Origin: Lewinella sp. LCG006
GTDB lineage: Bacteria > Bacteroidota > Bacteroidia > Chitinophagales > Saprospiraceae
Direction: 5' to 3'
Length of the DNA: 64,000 nt
Assembly (NCBI RefSeq): GCF_040784935.1
Contig: NZ_CP160680.1
Location: forward strand, 3,380,501-3,444,500
In this document: piece after piece, positions 61,204-64,000 of the stretch
Numbering within the stretch: position 1 is the first letter of the stretch
How the letters are laid out: each line of letters starts with the position of its first letter
Program-made: the position numbers and the translations under genes
The notes under the pieces: generated by a model
Told to the model about the DNA's origin: nothing
The model's database searches: none
What the model saw: the letters and a program-made list of their open reading frames with translations, nothing else

Positions 61204-63363
61204 ATGCAACAGATCTCTTTTTGGCAAACATGGGTAGTGGCAGGCTTACTGTTGGCGATGCCCGCAACCGTCACCGCACAGGAAGGGGAGCTCACGCTTG
61301 ATGACCTGTTCGCAACGCCACAACTGACGGGAACAAGCCCGTCCCGGCCTGCGTGGGCACCAAACAGCGAGCACTTCGCCTTTTCCTGGAGTGAACCAGG
61401 AAATCCTGAGCGTGGCCTCTGGGTATCCACAAGTGATGGGCAGGAAGTGCGCCTCCGTTCCAATACGGCATCCGCGTCAGTGCGCGATATGGTTTGGACC
61501 GACGCGAACACAATTATTAGCCTGCGCGGCAACCACCTATGGCAGACATCGCTGAGCCAGGGAGACGACCTCCAGTTGATGCCCGTCGAGGCAGGTGCAA
61601 GTGACCTGTCGCTATCGCCAAGTGGCAACCAAGCGGCGTATCTACGGGACGGTGACCTCTGGCTGGCTGACTTCCCTTCCAAACAGAATCGCCAGCTCAC
61701 CGAGATCGGCATCGCCAGTCTCTCGAGCTTACCGAAGGGGCGCTACAGCCGACCGGAACGCGAAATCGGTCCAGGCATCTGGAGCGGGCCGACGTACAAG
61801 TGGTCCCCGGATGGGAAGACCATCGCGTTTCACGCCGTTGACCGCCGCGAGATGCGAAAGGTGCCGTTCCCGGATTACCTCGCTGCCGAAACCAATCCCA
61901 ACGAGGTACGAAGAGGCTACCCCGGCGATCCCAACGAGATGCGTAGAGTTGGCCTGCTCGATGTAGAGAGTGGTAACATTAGGTACCTCGATTTGCCAGA
62001 TCCGCAGGCCAACCAGGTCATCGACTTCAACTGGTCACCGGGCGGTGCGCTGCTGGTTGATATCGCATCCGACACCGCGGTTGAACGTAAGTTGTTCGTC
62101 CTTGCACCCGGAGAAAGCCAAGTGCGCGAGATTTGGCGAGGGGTTCGAGAGAGCCGCATGTACACCTCGTTTGGATCTACCTGGCATCCGGATGGGCAGC
62201 AGGTCGTTTTCTTAAGCGATATGGGTGATCGCTACGGCCTTTACACGATTGATACCTCACCGTCTGGGGATCGTCCGCAGCTCCTGACCGATCCGTCCTA
62301 CGATGTACTGTCCGGCCCAAGTGTTGCTGGTGATGCACTGTTTTATGCCGGCAACGGCGTTAATCCGTACGAACAACACGTGTATCGCCTGAAGATGTCT
62401 GGTGGCGATCCCGAGCAGGTGACGCGTCTTGCGGGCCAGAACATTGGCTACCCCTCACCGGATGGTCGGCACCTGGTGTTCATGCACAGCAACGACACCT
62501 CACCGCCCGAGCTTTACGTGGTGAGCAGCGAGGGTGGTGACGCTACGCGAGTAACCCACTCGCCCTTGCCCGCCTTCACGGAGCGAACCTGGACGGCTGC
62601 GGAATACCTTAGTTTCCCCAGTCTTGTAGATGACTACACGTTGCATGCCCGGATTATGAAACCTATCGACATGCAGCCCGGCAAGAAGTATCCAGTGCTG
62701 TTTGGGCCCGTGTATTCAAATACCGCGAGGAACCGCTGGGCCGGTAACTACAGCCTGGTACAGCAGCTGTTGGCCAGGAAGGGATACGTTATCGTGCAGG
62801 TGGATTCACGTGGCAGCAACGGTTATGGCCGGGCCTTCCGTGAAGAATTCCTGCTGGGCTTTGCCGACCAGGACATTGAGGATTATGCGAGTGCCGTTGC
62901 CTACATGGAGTCACTGGATTATGTCGATCCCGATCGCATGGGCATCTGGGGCAGCAGCTACGGTGGCACACTCTCCGTTTATTCGCTGTTGATGAAGCCG
63001 GGCTTATTCCAGGTGGGTGTTGCTGCAGCGGCGGCTGTTGACCCGGCGTTCTTTGGCACGGACGACGTCGCGATTGTTCGTCGCCCCCAGACTCACCCGG
63101 AGATCTTCGAAAGAAAAGCACTCCACTATGCAGCGAACCTGGAGGATAAACTCCTGTTCATCCACGGCATCCAGGACCAGGTGGTACCATTCAAGACGAC
63201 GGCCGTGTTAGCGGAAGAACTGATTAAGCAGGGCAAGGACTTCGACTTTGCGTTTGCACCGGGTGCTACGCATGGATGGAGCCGTGAGCCGAATTACAAT
63301 CGCTACCTGTTTGGCAAGATCATCGAATACTTTGACCGACACCTGGCCGTGCCGTCTGAGTAG
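61204..63363 (+). CDS. Dipeptidyl peptidase IV-like S9 prolyl oligopeptidase
   Basis: 719 residues. Signal peptide MQQISFWQTWVVAGLLLAMPATVTAQ. An N-terminal beta-propeller (DPP IV N-region, about 30-450) shows repeated WSPDGK, SPSGNQAA and SPDGRHLVF blades. A C-terminal alpha/beta hydrolase carries the triad Ser585 in WGSSYGG, Asp658 in HGIQDQVV and His690 in GATHGW. It should cut dipeptides, often X-Pro, from the N-termini of peptides in the periplasm or outside. The gene is GC-richer, with C/G-ending codons unlike neighbours, which suggests transfer from a more GC-rich donor. It starts 32 bp after the intron fragment. Confidence 0.94.
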   Translation: MQQISFWQTWVVAGLLLAMPATVTAQEGELTLDDLFATPQLTGTSPSRPAWAPNSEHFAFSWSEPGNPERGLWVSTSDGQEVRLRSNTASASVRDMVWTDANTIISLRGNHLWQTSLSQGDDLQLMPVEAGASDLSLSPSGNQAAYLRDGDLWLADFPSKQNRQLTEIGIASLSSLPKGRYSRPEREIGPGIWSGPTYKWSPDGKTIAFHAVDRREMRKVPFPDYLAAETNPNEVRRGYPGDPNEMRRVGLLDVESGNIRYLDLPDPQANQVIDFNWSPGGALLVDIASDTAVERKLFVLAPGESQVREIWRGVRESRMYTSFGSTWHPDGQQVVFLSDMGDRYGLYTIDTSPSGDRPQLLTDPSYDVLSGPSVAGDALFYAGNGVNPYEQHVYRLKMSGGDPEQVTRLAGQNIGYPSPDGRHLVFMHSNDTSPPELYVVSSEGGDATRVTHSPLPAFTERTWTAAEYLSFPSLVDDYTLHARIMKPIDMQPGKKYPVLFGPVYSNTARNRWAGNYSLVQQLLARKGYVIVQVDSRGSNGYGRAFREEFLLGFADQDIEDYASAVAYMESLDYVDPDRMGIWGSSYGGTLSVYSLLMKPGLFQVGVAAAAAVDPAFFGTDDVAIVRRPQTHPEIFERKALHYAANLEDKLLFIHGIQDQVVPFKTTAVLAEELIKQGKDFDFAFAPGATHGWSREPNYNRYLFGKIIEYFDRHLAVPSE

Positions 63364-63516
63364 CTATTTGCAGGTGTCTTGTTACAAGGCCTTGAGGAAC
63401 GCCGGGCAGATCTTTAGGACGCTATTTGTTCAGTCTACGCTATAGCTACGGCCGACCACATAGCAGATTGTCAGCAGCAGCTCTTTCAATTTGCATCATT
63501 TTCAAACAAAAAAAAC

Positions 63517-64000
63517 ATGACAAAAAACAACCTGATCCCCCCATTCTCTATACTCCTGTTCTGCTTAATGTCATCTCCCATTTTTGCGCAGATGAAGGTC
63601 GGAGACACCTTGTCTACTGCGCTCATGGAGGAGGTTAAGCGTATTCAGATTCTGAATAAAGAAGGAGAACGTGTTTGGAGCGAGGACGGGTTCCTGGTGG
63701 TGAAATTTTGGGCTACCTGGTGTACACCTTGTGTGGCGGGGTTCCCCAAGTTTGATACCCTCTATACGGAGTTCGTTCAGCAAGGAGTGGATTTTATTGC
63801 GGTGTCTGACGAAACGACAAGCAGAGTGGAGCACTTTTTGTCGTCGAGAAATTACCAATTTCCGGTGGGGGTAGATAACGAAAGGGGATTGATGAGACAG
63901 TTTGGCGTAAGAGCTATTCCCGAGCATTTGGTCATTGACGAATCTGGCATCATACGCTATCGGGGAGGGGATTTGAGTAGCGAGACATTAGTAAGCTTAC
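63517..64000 (+). CDS. TlpA-like thioredoxin-fold protein (3' end outside the window)
   Basis: 161 codons are visible from ATG 63517 and the frame is open to the window end. The signal peptide NNLIPPFSILLFCLMSSPIFAQ directs it to the periplasm or membrane face. The thioredoxin-like active site is W68-C69-T-P-C72 in KFWATWCTPCVAGFPKF, followed by VDFIAVSDE, GVRAIPEHLVIDESG (with the cis-Pro at IPEH) and YRGGDLSSETL. Such TlpA/ResA-like proteins reduce disulfides of exported proteins. The 150 bp after the peptidase gene show no clear terminator. Confidence 0.9.
   Translation, partial: MTKNNLIPPFSILLFCLMSSPIFAQMKVGDTLSTALMEEVKRIQILNKEGERVWSEDGFLVVKFWATWCTPCVAGFPKFDTLYTEFVQQGVDFIAVSDETTSRVEHFLSSRNYQFPVGVDNERGLMRQFGVRAIPEHLVIDESGIIRYRGGDLSSETLVSL

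Overview
The window looks like a chromosomal piece of a Bacteroidota bacterium, most likely of the Saprospiria (Lewinella/Haliscomenobacter-like); this is an inference, since no rRNA is present. The signs are: many very large secreted proteins with a signal peptide ending in Ala/Gly-Gln; several with a type IX secretion (T9SS) type A C-terminal sorting domain; lipoproteins; a LytTR two-component pair with a periplasmic propeller sensor; start regions without Shine-Dalgarno sequences; and promoter-like boxes of the Bacteroidota form TAnnTTTG.

Layout. (1) 1-20.6 kb: a run of same-strand giant surface-protein genes. A gene cut by the left edge carries 702-bp cysteine-rich tandem repeats. Next comes a 3449-residue protein with 24 near-identical 372-bp DUF11/DUF7507-like repeats. 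A 303-residue protein and an 1881-residue HYR/dockerin-like protein follow. Three of these share one N-terminal module of about 180 residues, and two share a C-terminal module of about 267 residues. Most are separated by intergenic hairpins. (2) 20.6-26.1 kb: a possible gene remnant, an alpha/beta-hydrolase esterase, and a convergent LytTR regulator/histidine kinase pair. (3) 26.2-39.6 kb: a lipoprotein, a LamG protein, two very large T9SS cargo proteins and a small Cys-rich lipoprotein. (4) 39.9-44.3 kb: a propeller-type T9SS cargo protein, a lipoprotein, and an overlapping 750-residue secreted protein. (5) 44.8-50.3 kb: conserved housekeeping genes: apaG, gmk and yicC on the minus strand; HU, a TPR lipoprotein, a 31-residue mS38/bS22-like ribosomal protein and ribonuclease G on the plus strand. 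(6) 50.3-57.5 kb: accessory and decaying DNA: an IS1634-type insertion sequence with perfect 33-bp inverted repeats inside a family of intergenic repeats, a glycosyltransferase, a vanadium-haloperoxidase-like lipoprotein, and three gene fragments. (7) 57.6-61.2 kb: an AT-rich island with a P-loop ATPase gene and a HEPN-type (R-x4-H) gene, ending in a truncated 5' part of a group II intron. (8) 61.2-64 kb: a GC-richer dipeptidyl peptidase IV-like gene and the start of a TlpA-like thioredoxin gene.

How it may work together: most of the window encodes the outer cell surface. T9SS type A domains on six proteins predict export and surface attachment. The shared modules and the dockerin-like loops suggest, as inference only, that the 0-20 kb proteins could assemble with one another. 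The best candidate for an undescribed functional system is the ATPase-HEPN pair at 57.6-60.7 kb, which sits among mobile and decayed DNA as defence genes often do.
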